NCBI GenBank assembly: GCA_028565635.1
Contig: JAOXYB010031731.1
Location: forward strand, 1-30,386
Direction of reading: 5' to 3'
Length of the DNA: 30,386 nucleotides
DNA from: Phoronis ovalis
Taxonomy: Eukaryota > Phoronida > Phoronidae
In this document: positions 29,651 to 30,386 of the stretch, piece after piece
How the letters are laid out: each line of letters begins with the position of its first letter
How positions within the stretch are numbered: the stretch's first letter is position 1
Position numbers and translations under genes: made by a program
Notes under the pieces: model-generated
Told to the model about the DNA's origin: nothing
The model's database searches: none
The model's input: the letters and a program-made list of their open reading frames with translations, nothing else

Positions 29651-30386
29651 GATATGTTTCGTAGTCACTGTCATGGAGGGACATATTCTAACATTGCATC
29701 CCGAAATTAAATTAGTAATATAACTTCAAATTAACATTTCAATGGGAGGAGGATTGGTAAAATTGCAAGAAGAAGAAGAATAATTATAAACAATCCATGT
29801 AGATGTTCTTTTAAATTGAATCTTTGTTTCATATCCAATATAAGGGGTTGTGTGTAAAATTTATTGCTTATCTAATCCAACCCAAAGAGAAAATAGATAC
29901 AACATCGTCACATACTGTTTTTTGTAATATGTTCGATACCTGAGAGTATATTAATTAAATCAAGTAACTATGCAACAAATATCTCAAGCGGTATTTGCCT
30001 TTATCCAAGCATATTTATGCTGACATTCGATTTGTTTAAAAATACATTACTACGCCAGCAATTTACAAAGGACAAATATTCATTTGGCAATACTGTGTGC
30101 TGTATCATATATCAAATAACAATTTGGGACAGTTTATACTTGAAATTTTGTGTATATTTAACAAACTCTTACTTCTTTTGACCAATGAGTGGACAATTTT
30201 GATCTTGACGAGACACTATGTTGTAAATAAACATGATTATGGTTAACTGTTAGGGATCATCTCAAAAGTTATCGCAATGACCCCAAACGTATAGCGTTTA
30301 ATATAGGGAGCAGGGGGGGTAAAATCCACCTACGTTTATGGGTTAGTGCGAAATGAAAAAATCATGCCTAGTATATACGATATTTA
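29651..30386. other. AT-rich sequence without recognised genes
   Basis: I find no splice-supported coding sequence on either strand to the window end. A palindrome AAACGTATAGCGTTT lies at 30285-30299 and a short G-run at about 30313. Confidence 0.5.

Noticed and set aside
1-30386. CRISPR arrays, bacterial operons, tRNA or rRNA genes
   Set aside because: The window is intron-bearing animal DNA. No regularly spaced direct repeats with unique spacers and no tRNA or rRNA signatures were seen by eye.

Overview
This is metazoan nuclear DNA. It is AT-rich, with short introns (mostly 0.2-0.6 kb) bounded by GT...AG, exons of 60-263 bp and many small interspersed repeats. I read three spliced genes. 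The exon style and repeat load fit a marine invertebrate (lophotrochozoan or non-vertebrate deuterostome), but I cannot fix the phylum from sequence alone.

Region 1 (1-5.9 kb, minus strand): seven exons of a modular protein with MAM domains. They encode the tail of one MAM domain, a complete second MAM domain, a Ser/Thr/Pro-rich linker and most of a third. The gene is open at both ends: its 3' exons lie left of the window, and its upstream exons are not where they should be on the right. The tail exons of MAM 1 and MAM 2 share flanking intron sequence, so part of the gene arose by tandem duplication.

Region 2 (6.5-20.6 kb, plus strand): 26 consecutive coding exons of TRIP12, the HECT-type E3 ubiquitin ligase. 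They run from the WWE domain to the stop codon, 1270 codons in an unbroken reading phase, with the catalytic Cys 33 residues from the C-terminus. The N-terminal armadillo-repeat exons are missing, and the first exon seen starts inside a codon, so it is not a true first exon. The introns carry repeats, including a short hairpin element and an ~0.84-kb repeat.

Region 3 (20.6-24.8 kb): the TRIP12 3' UTR and 3' flank, then a repeat array between two convergent genes.

Region 4 (24.8-28.7 kb, minus strand): a complete six-exon gene for a 269-residue protein that I do not recognise. A ~390-bp TA-flanked inverted-repeat element sits in one of its introns.

Region 5 (28.7-30.4 kb): a large inverted repeat with ~348-bp arms and an ~85-bp spacer. 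It duplicates the putative promoter and start codon of the 269-residue gene onto the opposite strand, and its outer junction looks like a fold-back template switch. No gene is recognised to its right.

The two items most worth attention are this inverted promoter duplication and the place near 5.9-6.5 kb where two opposite-strand genes both lose their 5' parts, which suggests an assembly join, an inversion or an interleaved gene arrangement. The genes show no evident joint pathway.
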